A stretch of 64,000 bases of DNA, from assembly GCF_001428485.1 (NCBI RefSeq), contig NZ_LMHS01000002.1, positions 604,094 to 668,093 of the forward strand. The letters are read 5' to 3'. The notes under the pieces were generated by a model that did not search any database, had not been told where the DNA came from, and worked only from the letters and a program-made list of their open reading frames with translations. A program made the translations under genes and the position numbers. This document shows positions 9,155-17,976 of the stretch, piece by piece. Origin of the DNA: Microbacterium sp. Root180. GTDB lineage: Bacteria; Actinomycetota; Actinomycetes; Actinomycetales; Microbacteriaceae. Numbering within the stretch: position 1 is the stretch's first letter; each line of letters opens with the position of its first letter.

Positions 9155-9412
9155 ATGAGTACCACCCTTCTCGCGCCGCAGCGCCCATCGGGCATCCCCG
9201 ATACGCTGCGGCTCCAGAGCCGCGACACCCGCACCTCGCTCGTCGACCGCATCGCCCTCCGTATCGGGCTGCGACTGCTGATCTGGGGCTCACGGACTCC
9301 GCGGCTCACGGATGATCGCGAGCGTCACGCTCGCATCCGTCGCGCCCATCAGGCGAACGTCGCCCGTGCGCACGGCTACCTCCGCGAGGCCCTCCTCGCA
9401 CCCCGGCCGTGA
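9155..9412 (+). CDS. 85-residue basic protein of unknown function
   Basis: I do not recognise this protein. It is Arg-rich, with a central amphipathic or hydrophobic stretch (LVDRIALRIGLRLLIWGSR, about residues 31-49) that could lie on the membrane, followed by a basic helix. AGAGAACC precedes the ATG at 9155; upstream in-frame sequence is Pro/Arg-rich and does not look coding. It lies between the 40-residue peptide gene and the three GNAT genes on the same strand, 86 nt before the first GNAT, and is probably in the same transcription unit. Confidence 0.6.
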   Translation: MSTTLLAPQRPSGIPDTLRLQSRDTRTSLVDRIALRIGLRLLIWGSRTPRLTDDRERHARIRRAHQANVARAHGYLREALLAPRP

Positions 9413-9498
9413 CGGCCACCGGGGTCCGCCGCCCGAAATTCTCGAGCGGCGGACCCCACTCCCCGATTTCCACCACGCATCGAAAAGACGCCACGATC

Positions 9499-10572
9499 AT
9501 GAACACACTCACGCACATCGAGTTCCGCCCGCTGACGGTACCCGCCGCGATCGATGCGCCCGACGCCGCCGACTTCGTCGAGATGGTGCGCGTGCGCAAC
9601 CTCATCTACCGTCAGATCTCCGGTCACGACGACCATGGCATCGCGGCCGATGAACTGCTCCCGCACTTCGCGCCGAATCAGTACGAGCTCCGCCAGATGT
9701 GGCTCATCGTCGAAGAGGGAGCCGTGATCGGCCGCGCAGCGTGCGATCTGCCGCTCGAGAACGACTCCAAGGTCGCGTTCTGGCTCATCGAGCTCCTTCA
9801 GGAGACGTGGGGTCGCGGAATCGGCTCCGCCGCCTACGAACTCATCGAGCGCACCGCGCGGGAGAACGGCCGCACCGTGCTGCAGTCATGGGCCGAGCAC
9901 CCGGCGGCACCCGGTCCCCGGCTGTCTCCCCCGACGGGCTTCGGCGAGATCCCGGAGGACCACGCCGCCCGGTTCTACCTGCGCCACGGGTTCAGCCTCG
10001 AGCAGGTCGAGCGCAACAGCGCCTTCGATCTGACCGCCCCGTTCGACACCGTGGAGCGCCTGCTCGCCGAGGCCGAGGCGGCCGCGGTCGACTATCGCGT
10101 CGTGCAGTGGTTCGCCCCGACTCCGCCGGAGTTCGCGGAGGGGTACGCCTGGATGAAGTCGCGCATGGTGACGGATGCTCCGGCAGCCGCCCTCGAGTTC
10201 GACGAGGAGACGTGGGATGCCGCGCGCATCGCCGAACACGACGCGAAGTACGCCGGCCGGACGATGCAGGTGACCGCCGCGCAGCACATCGCGACGGGTG
10301 AGCTGTGCGCGTTCAACGAACTCGTCGTCGGCAAGGACCGGACCGAGGCCAGCCACCAGGAGGACACGCTCGTGCTCAAGGAGCATCGCGGGCACAAGCT
10401 CGGCACGCTGGTGAAGTGCGCCGGGCTCCTCGCCTGGCGCGACGTCGCTCCCGACTCACCGCGGGTCATCACCTACAACGCCGAGGAGAACCGCCCGATG
10501 CTCGACATCAATGAGGCGATCGGGTTCGAGCCGATCGCCTACGAAGGCGCATGGAAGAAGGTGCTGTCATGA
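9499..10572 (+). CDS. Two-domain GNAT acetyltransferase, first of three paralogues
   Basis: A 357-residue protein with two tandem GNAT-like halves. The acyl-CoA-binding-like part of the C-terminal half is KEHRGHKLGTLVKCAGLLAW, ending in AEENRPMLDINEAIGFEPI, the usual GNAT beta-strand 5/helix 5 region. The N-terminal half has the matching WGRGIGSAAYELIERTA. A shared segment (PGPRLSPPTGFGEIP) and QVERNSAFDL occur in all three paralogues. GNAT proteins acetylate amines of small molecules, antibiotics or protein N-termini; the two-domain layout resembles mycothiol-synthase-type enzymes, but the substrate is unknown. The start follows the MNTLTHIEFRPLTV homology. The end overlaps the next gene by 4 nt (ATGA). 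Confidence 0.9.
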   Translation: MNTLTHIEFRPLTVPAAIDAPDAADFVEMVRVRNLIYRQISGHDDHGIAADELLPHFAPNQYELRQMWLIVEEGAVIGRAACDLPLENDSKVAFWLIELLQETWGRGIGSAAYELIERTARENGRTVLQSWAEHPAAPGPRLSPPTGFGEIPEDHAARFYLRHGFSLEQVERNSAFDLTAPFDTVERLLAEAEAAAVDYRVVQWFAPTPPEFAEGYAWMKSRMVTDAPAAALEFDEETWDAARIAEHDAKYAGRTMQVTAAQHIATGELCAFNELVVGKDRTEASHQEDTLVLKEHRGHKLGTLVKCAGLLAWRDVAPDSPRVITYNAEENRPMLDINEAIGFEPIAYEGAWKKVLS

Positions 10573-11666
10573 CCGATCTCGCTGAGGGCGCGACGCTCGT
10601 CATCCGACCCGTCGTCGCCCCCGCAACCGTGGACGCTCCCGACGCGGGAACCTTCCTCGAGATGGTGCGGATCGCGAACGCCGTGTGTCTCGCCGACGCG
10701 GGACACGACTACCTCCGCGAGGAGGCCGAGGAGATGCTCGGGTTCTGGCAGGACCAGACCGACTGGACCCAGCTCGGCTTCGCGGCTGAGCGGGGCGGGG
10801 TCATCCTCGGCGTCGTGAAGATGATGATCTCGAACGAGGCGGATGCCTCGACAGTCGAGTTCGACCTCATGGTCGACCCCCCGCGGTGGGGCCAGGGCGC
10901 GGAGGAGCTTCTCCTCGCCGAGGTCGAGCGCGAGGCACGCGAGCGCGGCATCGCGACGATCCAGACCTGGACGCTGCACCGGCCGGGCACCCCGGGTCCT
11001 CGTCTCTCGCCGCCGACGGGGTGGGGCGAGATCCCCGCGGACGATCGGCAGACGGTGTTCCAGCTCGACAACGGCTTCGCGCTGGAGCAGGTCGAGCGCA
11101 ACAGCGTCTTCGATCTCACCGGCGACTTCGCTGTCGTCGAGCGGATGCTGGCGGAGGCCGTGGCCGTCGCGGGTCCGGATTACCGGGTGGTGGCGTGGAG
11201 CTCGCCCACTCCCCCGGAGTACCGTGACGGCTACGCGCATGTGCTCGCGCGCATGTCCACGGATGCACCATCGGGCGGCATGGTCGTCGATGAGCAGCAC
11301 TGGGACGCCGATCGCGTGGCGCGGCGAGACGCTCGACAGCAGGCCCAGGGTCTCACGGTCTCGGTCGCGGCCGTGGAGCACCTCCCGACGGGGAAGATCG
11401 CTGCCTACAACGAGCTCGTGATCGCCGAGGACCACACCGGCGCCACACAGCAGTACGGAACGCTCGTCGTGAAGGAGCACCGCGGGCACCGCCTGGGCGC
11501 GATCGTGAAGTGCGCGAACCTGCTGCACTGGCGCGAGCTGGTGCCCGAGTCCCCACGTGTATCGACGTTCAACGCCGAGGAGAATCGGCACATGCTCGAC
11601 ATCAACGAGGCGATCGGGTTCGTCCCCGCCTCGTACGCGGGTGCCTGGAAGAAGGTGCTGGCGTGA
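10569..11666 (+). CDS. Two-domain GNAT acetyltransferase, second paralogue
   Basis: 365 residues, collinear with the genes on either side. It has VVKEHRGHRLGAIVKCANLL as acyl-CoA loop, AEENRHMLDINEAIGFVPA near the end, the shared PGPRLSPPTGWGEIP, and QVERNSVFDL. The ATG at 10569 overlaps the previous stop (ATGA), and the next gene starts at a GTG overlapping this stop (GTGA), so the three are translationally coupled and are probably made in similar amounts. The N-terminal half is more diverged (EMLGFWQDQTDW). The substrate is unknown; the tandem duplication suggests related but distinct substrates or a hetero-oligomer. Confidence 0.9.
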   Translation: MTDLAEGATLVIRPVVAPATVDAPDAGTFLEMVRIANAVCLADAGHDYLREEAEEMLGFWQDQTDWTQLGFAAERGGVILGVVKMMISNEADASTVEFDLMVDPPRWGQGAEELLLAEVEREARERGIATIQTWTLHRPGTPGPRLSPPTGWGEIPADDRQTVFQLDNGFALEQVERNSVFDLTGDFAVVERMLAEAVAVAGPDYRVVAWSSPTPPEYRDGYAHVLARMSTDAPSGGMVVDEQHWDADRVARRDARQQAQGLTVSVAAVEHLPTGKIAAYNELVIAEDHTGATQQYGTLVVKEHRGHRLGAIVKCANLLHWRELVPESPRVSTFNAEENRHMLDINEAIGFVPASYAGAWKKVLA

Positions 11667-12748
11667 GCGAAGCCCCGGTCGTCGTCCGGCGCGTGATCGT
11701 GCCGGACGACATCGCGGCGCCCGATGCTGCCGACTTCATCGCGATGGCGGAGCTGCGCAATGACGTCGCACGGGAGCGCACCGGGCACGACCTCCTCGCC
11801 TACGCACCCGCCGAGCTGCTTCCGGGGTGGCAGAACCAGGAGGACAGCGCCGGACAGGCGTGGCTCGCCTTCCGCGGCGGGGAGGCGATCGCGCGGTTCT
11901 ACCTCGAGCGCCCGATGGAGGACGGATCCGAGGTCGCCGACATGGGGCTCGACGTCCGCGCCGCGGCCTGGGACCCCGGCCTCGTCGATGAGGGCTTCCG
12001 CATCGTCGAAGAGGCGGCCCGCGCGCACGGCCGGCGGATCATGCAGACGTGGACGTTCCATCGCCCGGACGACGACCTTCCTGCCCTGGCGTCCCCGACC
12101 GGCTTCGGCTCGATCCCCCGCGACGACTATGCGCAGGCCTTTCTCGCGCACGGGTACGTGCTCGAGCAGGTGGAGCGCAACAGCGCGCTCGATCTCCACG
12201 GCGGCGGGGCGACGATCGAGCGACTGCACGCCGAGGCGCTGGCCGCGGCATCCGATCGGTACCGGCTGGTGAGCTGGACGCTGCCCACCCCCGATCACCT
12301 CGTGCCCGGCTACGCCTGGCTGATGTCGCGCATGTCGACGGATGCCCCGTCGGCGGGAATGGTGTGGGACGAGGAGACCTGGGATGCTGCGCGCCTCCGC
12401 CGCTACGAGAAGGAGGTCCTCGACGCCGGTCGATTCGGCCACATCGTGGCGGCCGAGCACATCGACAGAGGCACCCTCGTGGCGTTCAACGAGCTCTTCG
12501 TCGACGGCGATCGCACCGGGGTCACCGAGCAGAACGCGACGCTCGTGCTGCGAGAACACCGCGGCCACCGTCTGGGCATGCTCGTCAAGGCGGCGAATCT
12601 GCTGGCCTGGCGCGAGCTCGTGCCCGACTCCGCGCAGGTGACGACGTTCAACGCCGAAGAGAACCGCCCGATGCTCGACATCAACGAGGCGCTCGGCTTC
12701 GTGGCCGTCTCGTACGCGGGCGCGTGGAAGAAGACGCTCGACGCGTGA
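11663..12748 (+). CDS. Two-domain GNAT acetyltransferase, third paralogue
   Basis: 361 residues starting at GTG (11663), which overlaps the previous TGA. It keeps the family marks LREHRGHRLGMLVKAANLLAW, AEENRPMLDINEALGF and QVERNSALDL, but the middle segment reads DDLPALASPTGFGSIPRDD instead of the PGPRLSPPTG form of the other two. The N-terminal half has AAAWDPGLVDEGFRIVEEAA where the first copy has the glycine-rich acyl-CoA loop, so that half may have lost CoA binding. The stop is followed immediately by the stop of convergent mutM. Confidence 0.9.
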   Translation: MSEAPVVVRRVIVPDDIAAPDAADFIAMAELRNDVARERTGHDLLAYAPAELLPGWQNQEDSAGQAWLAFRGGEAIARFYLERPMEDGSEVADMGLDVRAAAWDPGLVDEGFRIVEEAARAHGRRIMQTWTFHRPDDDLPALASPTGFGSIPRDDYAQAFLAHGYVLEQVERNSALDLHGGGATIERLHAEALAAASDRYRLVSWTLPTPDHLVPGYAWLMSRMSTDAPSAGMVWDEETWDAARLRRYEKEVLDAGRFGHIVAAEHIDRGTLVAFNELFVDGDRTGVTEQNATLVLREHRGHRLGMLVKAANLLAWRELVPDSAQVTTFNAEENRPMLDINEALGFVAVSYAGAWKKTLDA

Positions 12749-13663
12749 TCAGGGCCGCGGCATCCGCTGGCAGTGCGGGCAGAAATGGCTCGACCGGTTC
12801 GTGAACGAGACCCTGACGATCGGCCGGCCGCAGCGCGGACAGGGCTCGCCCGTGCGACCGTAGGCATGGAGTGAGTGGGCGAAGTAGCCGGCCTGGCCGT
12901 TGACGTTGACATACTGCGCGTCGAAGCTCGTGCCGCCTTCGGCGAGGGCCTTCTCGAGGACGTGACGCACCTCGGCGAGCAGTCGGTTCACCGCCCGCGT
13001 CGACAGGTCGCGCGCGGGCGTCTCGGGATGGATCCGCGCCGCCCACAGCGACTCGTCCGCGTAGATGTTTCCCACACCGCTCACGACCGTCTGGTCGAGC
13101 AGCACCCGCTTGACCGCGGACGCCTTGGTCGCCAGCGTTCGCCGGAACGCCCCTTCGGAGAACGCCGGGTCGAGCGGATCGCGGGCGATGTGGGCCACCT
13201 GACGGGGAACGGATGCCTCGGCACTCCCGAATCCGCCGGGCGCGCCGTCGGCCGTCGGCACAAGGTCGTCGATCGCCAGCGATCCGAACGTGCGCTGGTC
13301 CGCGAACACCACCGCCACCTCGCCGTGACGGGGGTGGGACAGGTCGATGCGCACGCGCTCGTGGCGTTCGGGCGCCGCTCCCGGGGCGCGCAGCAGCAGC
13401 TGCCCGCTCATGCCGAGGTGTCCGACGACGGCCTCGGTCGGCGCGAGCGACGGCGCACCCTCGAGAGGGAGCCACAGGAATTTGCCGCGGCGAGCGGCGG
13501 AGCGGATCACCCGGCCTGTGAGCGCCGCCTCGAAATGGGCGCCGTCGTCGCGATGCCGGGTCAGCGCTCGGTCGTCGAGCACGGTCACACCCAGCACGGT
13601 CGCGCCCGACACGGCCGGCGCGAGGCCGGATCTGACGACCTCGACCTCGGGAAGCTCAGGCAC
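12749..13663 (-). CDS. mutM: Formamidopyrimidine-DNA glycosylase (Fpg/MutM)
   Basis: Base-excision repair glycosylase/AP lyase removing 8-oxoguanine and formamidopyrimidines. The 304 residues begin at GTG with PELPEVEVV, whose Pro2/Glu3 are the catalytic pair. A DNA-intercalation region and helix-two-turn-helix (SGVGNIYADESLW) follow, and a C-terminal zinc finger (C-x2-C-x16-C-x2-C, CPRCGRP to FCPHCQ) is intact. The GTG start is set by the PELPEVE homology and overlaps the end of rnc by 8 nt. Much longer in-frame extension into rnc is antisense-like and rejected. Confidence 0.96.
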   Translation of the reverse strand: MPELPEVEVVRSGLAPAVSGATVLGVTVLDDRALTRHRDDGAHFEAALTGRVIRSAARRGKFLWLPLEGAPSLAPTEAVVGHLGMSGQLLLRAPGAAPERHERVRIDLSHPRHGEVAVVFADQRTFGSLAIDDLVPTADGAPGGFGSAEASVPRQVAHIARDPLDPAFSEGAFRRTLATKASAVKRVLLDQTVVSGVGNIYADESLWAARIHPETPARDLSTRAVNRLLAEVRHVLEKALAEGGTSFDAQYVNVNGQAGYFAHSLHAYGRTGEPCPRCGRPIVRVSFTNRSSHFCPHCQRMPRP

Positions 13664-14357
13664 GCCCGCTGAGCTCCTGCCATGCGCGCAGGGCCGCAGC
13701 CATCTCCGCCGCCTTCTTGCTGGACCCGCCGCCCTGCGCCGTGACGTCCCCGACGGCGACGGTGGCGGTGAACCGGCGATCGTGATCGGGACCCGTCGAT
13801 GAGACCGAGTAGGCCGGCGGCTGCACACCGGATCGCGCGGCGAGCTCCTGCAGGCTCGTCTTGGGGTCCATCGCAGCGCCGTAGCGCTCCGGGTCGGCGA
13901 GCAGCGGCTCGACGAGCCGCAGCACCAGGCCGGTCGCGGCATCCGGCCCGGCCGACAGGTAGGTGGCGCCGATGACGGCCTCCATCGTGTCGGCGAGGAT
14001 CGAATCCTTGTCGCGCCCACCGGTGAGGTCCTCGCCGCGCCCCAGGCGCAGATGGATGCCGAGCTCGATGCCGCGGGCGATCTCGGCGAGGGCGACGGTC
14101 GACACCACGCTGGCGCGACGCTTGGCCAGCGCACCCTCCTCGAGCTCGGGATGCCCCGTGAACAGGCGCACGGTCACGGCCTGTCCGAGCACGGAGTCGC
14201 CGAGGAACTCGAGGCGCTCGTTGTGGGGAACCTGCCCGTTCTCGTACGCCCACGAACGATGCGTGAGCGCGAGCGACAGAAGCTCGGGGTCGATGTCGAC
14301 CCCGAGCTTCTGCGTGAGTTGTGTGAGCGCGAGGCGCTCAGCGATGACGTCGGTCAC
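13656..14357 (-). CDS. rnc: Ribonuclease III
   Basis: Double-strand-specific endoribonuclease that processes rRNA precursors and structured mRNAs. The 233 residues show the RNase III signature NERLEFLGDSVLG (about 46-58), the second acidic patch DTMEAVIGATYL, and a C-terminal double-stranded RNA-binding domain (DPKTSLQELAAR to GSSKKAAEMAAALRAW). It lies 16 nt after rpmF and overlaps mutM by 8 nt, the conserved rpmF-rnc-mutM order. Confidence 0.97.
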   Translation of the reverse strand: MTDVIAERLALTQLTQKLGVDIDPELLSLALTHRSWAYENGQVPHNERLEFLGDSVLGQAVTVRLFTGHPELEEGALAKRRASVVSTVALAEIARGIELGIHLRLGRGEDLTGGRDKDSILADTMEAVIGATYLSAGPDAATGLVLRLVEPLLADPERYGAAMDPKTSLQELAARSGVQPPAYSVSSTGPDHDRRFTATVAVGDVTAQGGGSSKKAAEMAAALRAWQELSGRA

Positions 14358-14373
14358 GTCGCCAGGAGGGCGA

Positions 14374-14583
14374 TCAGACGTCGGCGACCTTGCGGCCCTT
14401 GTACTCGAGGAACAGCTCCGTGCCCTGCGAGTCGGTGACGACCTTCGCCTGGTGGGGACGGCTGTAGACGACCTTGCCGTTCTCGATCGTCTTGACCAGC
14501 GTGGGGGCCTCCGCCTTCCACTGCGCGCGACGCGAGCGCGTGTTGGAACGCGAGACCTTCCGCTTCGGGGGGTTGCCTGCCAT
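14374..14583 (-). CDS. rpmF: 50S ribosomal protein L32, cysteine-free form
   Basis: The 69-residue L32 opens with [22 protein letters not shown], the family signature. It contains no cysteine, so it lacks the CxxC...CxxC zinc ribbon of the zinc-binding form. This is the C-minus type that keeps ribosomes working when zinc is scarce, though many Actinobacteria carry it constitutively beside yceD. It starts 2 nt after the end of yceD, the conserved yceD-rpmF arrangement. Confidence 0.97.
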   Translation of the reverse strand: MAGNPPKRKVSRSNTRSRRAQWKAEAPTLVKTIENGKVVYSRPHQAKVVTDSQGTELFLEYKGRKVADV

Positions 14584-14585
14584 AG

Positions 14586-15161
14586 CTAGCTCTCTTCTGT
14601 GTTCTCGACGTCTGGGCGCTGTGCTTCGTCGTCGTGGTCTGTGGTGTATCCCTGGAGCGCGGCCCAGCGAGTATCGAGGGGCTCGCGCTGCTCTGCGCCG
14701 GTGTTCGTGGTCATTCGCTCACCCGTAGCCGGATCGAGGCCGGGGCAATCCGGCTGACACACCGGCTGAAACGGAAGCGACAGGACGATCGCATCCCTGA
14801 CCAGAGTTTCAAGATCCACGTGGTCGTCTTGAACCTCGAAGTCAGTTGCTTCCTCTCCAGGATACGCGAAAAGCTCCTGAAACTCGACTTCGACGCCCTC
14901 GGCGATGTCGGTGAGGCACCGACCGCACACGCCGGTGTACTCCGCATCAGCGGTCCCCGACACGAGAATCCCCTCGTGCACCGACTCGACGCGCACGTCG
15001 AGCGCGACGGGCGAGCGGGCTTCGATCGACACGAGCCCCTCGCCCCACTTCTCCGGAGCGGGGACGTCGAGCTCGAACTCCCGCATCTCACCCGGCCGGT
15101 TCACGATGTCTCGGACGCGGATCGAGAACGGACCCGCCACATGCTGTCTGACCACGGTCAC
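14586..15161 (-). CDS. YceD/DUF177 family protein, 23S rRNA accumulation factor
   Basis: 191-residue DUF177 (YceD) protein; homologues affect 23S rRNA/50S accumulation and are nearly always upstream of rpmF, as here. It has the family core ([22 protein letters not shown]) with a CxxC pair and a later VCQPDCPGL, possibly a metal site. The start is ambiguous: GTG at 15161 lies only 2 nt after a TACGAT box (15164-15169), while an in-frame GTG two codons later (15155) would fit a leaderless start better. Confidence 0.92.
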   Translation of the reverse strand: MTVVRQHVAGPFSIRVRDIVNRPGEMREFELDVPAPEKWGEGLVSIEARSPVALDVRVESVHEGILVSGTADAEYTGVCGRCLTDIAEGVEVEFQELFAYPGEEATDFEVQDDHVDLETLVRDAIVLSLPFQPVCQPDCPGLDPATGERMTTNTGAEQREPLDTRWAALQGYTTDHDDEAQRPDVENTEES

Positions 15162-15201
15162 TCATCGTAGTCGCGGCTGGCTGAACGCCGCCCGACAGCG
15201 C

Positions 15202-15699
15202 TCAGATGTCGCGCGAGCCGGTATCGAGGAAGCGCGCCACGGCGCCCGGGACGAACGGCGACACGTCTCCGCCGAGCGAGGCCACCTGACGCACCAGCGA
15301 GCTCGAGACGAGGGCATGCGCGGGGTCGGGCAGGAGGAAGACGGTCTCGACGTGCGCGAGGTGCCGATTGACGATCGCCATCGGGGTCTCGTAGGCGACG
15401 TCGACCTGCGAGCGGATCCCCTTGACGAGGACTCCCGCATCGACGTCGACGGCGTAGTCGACCAGCAGGCCCATGCTCCACGACGCGACGATGACGTCGC
15501 CGTCGATTTCGCTCTCCGCGATCGACTGCTCGAGGAGAGTCAGTCGCTGCGCGATCGGGAGCATCGCCTCCTTGCCCGGGTTGTGCACCACGAGCACGTG
15601 CAACTGGTCGTAGAGCGACGCGGCACGGCGGATGACGTCGAGATGACCGAGAGTCGGCGGGTCGAAGGACCCAGGGACAACGGCGATCCGACTGTTCAT
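15202..15699 (-). CDS. coaD: Phosphopantetheine adenylyltransferase
   Basis: Transfers AMP from ATP to 4'-phosphopantetheine, the penultimate step of CoA synthesis. The 165 residues have [16 protein letters not shown], whose TxGH motif binds ATP, and the C-terminal motif [13 protein letters not shown] (the ISSTxVR-like signature). The length is typical. A TAGGCT box 6 nt upstream of the ATG indicates a leaderless transcript separate from recG. It lies 40 nt upstream of yceD. Confidence 0.97.
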   Translation of the reverse strand: MNSRIAVVPGSFDPPTLGHLDVIRRAASLYDQLHVLVVHNPGKEAMLPIAQRLTLLEQSIAESEIDGDVIVASWSMGLLVDYAVDVDAGVLVKGIRSQVDVAYETPMAIVNRHLAHVETVFLLPDPAHALVSSSLVRQVASLGGDVSPFVPGAVARFLDTGSRDI

Positions 15700-15705
15700 G
15701 GGCTC

Positions 15706-15711
15706 AGCCTA
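15706..15711 (-). promoter_or_regulatory. -10 box, leaderless coaD transcript
   Basis: TAGGCT on the minus strand ends 6 nt before the coaD ATG, in the short gap after recG. No Shine-Dalgarno is present. Confidence 0.55.
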
Positions 15712-15738
15712 TCCGGCTGAGGAAGGCGCGCTCGGACG

Positions 15739-17901
15739 TCAGTTCTTGGCGAGCGCCGCGCGCTCCTCGAGGCCGACGCGCCGCTCGAGGGCGGCCACGA
15801 GACCCGGATGCCGCAGCAGCGCCGGGTCTTCGGCGAGCAGGTGCTCGGCCGCGGTACGGGCCTCGGCGATGATGTCGGCATCCTTGACCACCCGCAGCAG
15901 GCGCAGTGACGAACGGGCGCCCGACTGGGCGTCGCCGAGGACGTCGCCCTCCCCGCGCAGCTCGAGATCGACCTCTGCCAGCTCGAAGCCGTCGAGCGTC
16001 GCCGCGACGGCCTCGACGCGCTGGCGGGCCGGTGATCCCGCGGTCGCCTCGGTGACCAGCAGACAGAGTCCGGGGACGCCGCCGCGGCCCACGCGGCCGC
16101 GCAGCTGGTGCAACTGCGAGACGCCGAACCGATCCGCCTCGAGGATCGCCATGGTCGACGCGTTCGGCACGTCGACCCCGACCTCGACCACCGTGGTCGC
16201 GACGAGCACCTGCACATCGCCGCGGGCGAAGGCCTGCATGACGGCATCCTTCTCATCGGACGGCATCTTGCCGTGGAGGATCTCCACGCGGATGTCGCCG
16301 AACGCCGGATGCCGCGACAGCAGGTCGCCGACCTGCACCACGCCCCACCGCGTGCGCGCGGTCTCCCCTTCGGGCGATCCCGGCGGCTCGTCGGCGGTGT
16401 CGTCCTTCGTGAGGGCCTCGGCATCGATCGCGGCGCAGACCACGAAGCCCTGACGGCCCTGCGCGACCTCTTCGGCGAGGCGATCCCAGACGCGCCCGAA
16501 CCAGGCGGGCTTCTCCGCCAGCGGCGCGACGAACGTCTGGATGCCGGCGCGCCCCTCGGGCATCGTGCGGATCGTGGACACATCGAGGTCGCCGAACACC
16601 GTCATCGCGACCGTGCGAGGAATCGGCGTCGCGGTGAGCACGAGAGCGTGCGGCGAGGATCCCTTGGCGCGCAGCGACTCGCGCTGCTCCACGCCGAATC
16701 GGTGCTGCTCGTCCACCACCACCAGACCGAGGTCGGCGAACGTCGTGGACTCGCTCAGCAGGGCATGGGTCCCCACGACGATCCTGGCCTGGCCCGATGC
16801 GACGCGGAGTGCGGCCTTTCGCCGCTCGGCCGCTGTCAGCTGGCCGGTGAGCAGGGTGGGCATGAGCTCGGGAGCGAGCTGCGGGCCCAGCATCCGCGCG
16901 ATGGAGCGCACATGCTGGGCGGCGAGCACCTCTGTCGGCGCGATCAGCGCGGACTGCCCGCCGCTCTCGGCGACCTGCAGCATCGCGCGCAGGGCGACCA
17001 GCGTCTTGCCCGAGCCGACCTCGCCCTGAACCAGACGGTTCATCGGCCAATCCCCCTGCAGATCGCGCTCGACCTGGTCGCCCACGCTCACCTGATCCGG
17101 TGTGCGCGGGAACGGCAGGATGGCGTCGAACCGCTCGAGCAGAGCACCGGGCACGCGGCGCGTGGCCGAGAGTGCCCGCACGAACGCCCGCTGCTGCAGG
17201 AGCGCGACCTGGAGCGTGAACGCCTCATGCATGCGCAGCGTCGCCCGCGCGGGCTCGATCTGATCCTCGAAGTCGGGGCGATGGATCCGCTCGATCGCGG
17301 TGCGGGCGTCGAGGAGGCCACCGAGCTCGCGCAGCTCGTCGGTGAGCGGGTCGGGGACGGGACCGAGCCCGTCGAGCACCAGATCCACGATCTTCGTGAA
17401 CTGCCAGCTCGCGATGGTGCTGGTGGCGGGATAGATCGGGATGGGCAGATTCGCGTTGGCCTGCGCCGTGAGGCGCGCCGTCGCCTCGTCGTCGAACAGC
17501 TCGTAGTCGGGATGGGCGAGCTGCTTCGCGCCTCGGTACTCCCCCACCTTGCCGGCGAAGATCCCGCGCCGCCCGGGCGCGAGGTCCTTGATGCGCCAGG
17601 ACTGATTGAAGAACGTCAGCGAGAGTTCACCCTGTCCGTCGCTGATGACGACCTCGAGGATCGACCCCTTGCGGTTCTGCATGCGACGCTCGCTCGCGCG
17701 ACGCACCTCGGCGACGATCGTCACCGGCTCGCCGATGGGCAGCGATGAGATGGGGGTGAGCTCGCCCCGCTTCGCGTATCGCCGCGGGTAGTGGGACAGG
17801 AGATCGCCGACGGTGCGCATGCCGAAGGCGCGCTCCAGCGCCGCCGCCGTCTTGCCGCCGACCGCGCCGTCCAGGCGCGACTCGAGCGTGAAGGACGACA
17901 T
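15739..17901 (-). CDS. recG: ATP-dependent DNA helicase RecG
   Basis: Branch-migration helicase that regresses stalled forks and processes recombination and R-loop intermediates. The 720 residues contain the wedge/OB domain (about 60-160), Walker A GEVGSGKTLVALRA, the DExH box VVDEQHRFGVEQR, motif III TATPIPRT, and the C-terminal helicase motifs with the RecG-type QLHQLRGRVGRG. TAGACT lies 6 nt upstream of the ATG, so the mRNA is probably leaderless. It is divergent from the acyltransferase gene, with 75 nt between starts. Confidence 0.97.
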   Translation of the reverse strand: MSSFTLESRLDGAVGGKTAAALERAFGMRTVGDLLSHYPRRYAKRGELTPISSLPIGEPVTIVAEVRRASERRMQNRKGSILEVVISDGQGELSLTFFNQSWRIKDLAPGRRGIFAGKVGEYRGAKQLAHPDYELFDDEATARLTAQANANLPIPIYPATSTIASWQFTKIVDLVLDGLGPVPDPLTDELRELGGLLDARTAIERIHRPDFEDQIEPARATLRMHEAFTLQVALLQQRAFVRALSATRRVPGALLERFDAILPFPRTPDQVSVGDQVERDLQGDWPMNRLVQGEVGSGKTLVALRAMLQVAESGGQSALIAPTEVLAAQHVRSIARMLGPQLAPELMPTLLTGQLTAAERRKAALRVASGQARIVVGTHALLSESTTFADLGLVVVDEQHRFGVEQRESLRAKGSSPHALVLTATPIPRTVAMTVFGDLDVSTIRTMPEGRAGIQTFVAPLAEKPAWFGRVWDRLAEEVAQGRQGFVVCAAIDAEALTKDDTADEPPGSPEGETARTRWGVVQVGDLLSRHPAFGDIRVEILHGKMPSDEKDAVMQAFARGDVQVLVATTVVEVGVDVPNASTMAILEADRFGVSQLHQLRGRVGRGGVPGLCLLVTEATAGSPARQRVEAVAATLDGFELAEVDLELRGEGDVLGDAQSGARSSLRLLRVVKDADIIAEARTAAEHLLAEDPALLRHPGLVAALERRVGLEERAALAKN

Positions 17902-17907
17902 GGTTCG

Positions 17908-17913
17908 AGTCTA
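17908..17913 (-). promoter_or_regulatory. -10 box, leaderless recG transcript
   Basis: TAGACT on the minus strand ends 6 nt before the recG ATG; no Shine-Dalgarno lies between. Confidence 0.55.
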
Positions 17914-17963
17914 GGGAGGCACGGCGACCCCGCTCTCTCACGACGCGACCCAGGCCCGTGGCG

Positions 17964-17969
17964 TACGGT
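17964..17969 (+). promoter_or_regulatory. -10 box, leaderless acyltransferase transcript
   Basis: TACGGT ends 7 nt before the ATG at 17977. With the box at 17908-17913 it forms a short divergent promoter region between recG and the acyltransferase. Confidence 0.5.
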
Positions 17970-17976
17970 TGCTCGC

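Noticed and set aside
12749..14134. 461-residue MutM with a long N-terminal extension
   Set aside because: The extension is out-of-frame rnc sequence; catalytic Pro2-Glu3 must follow the start codon.
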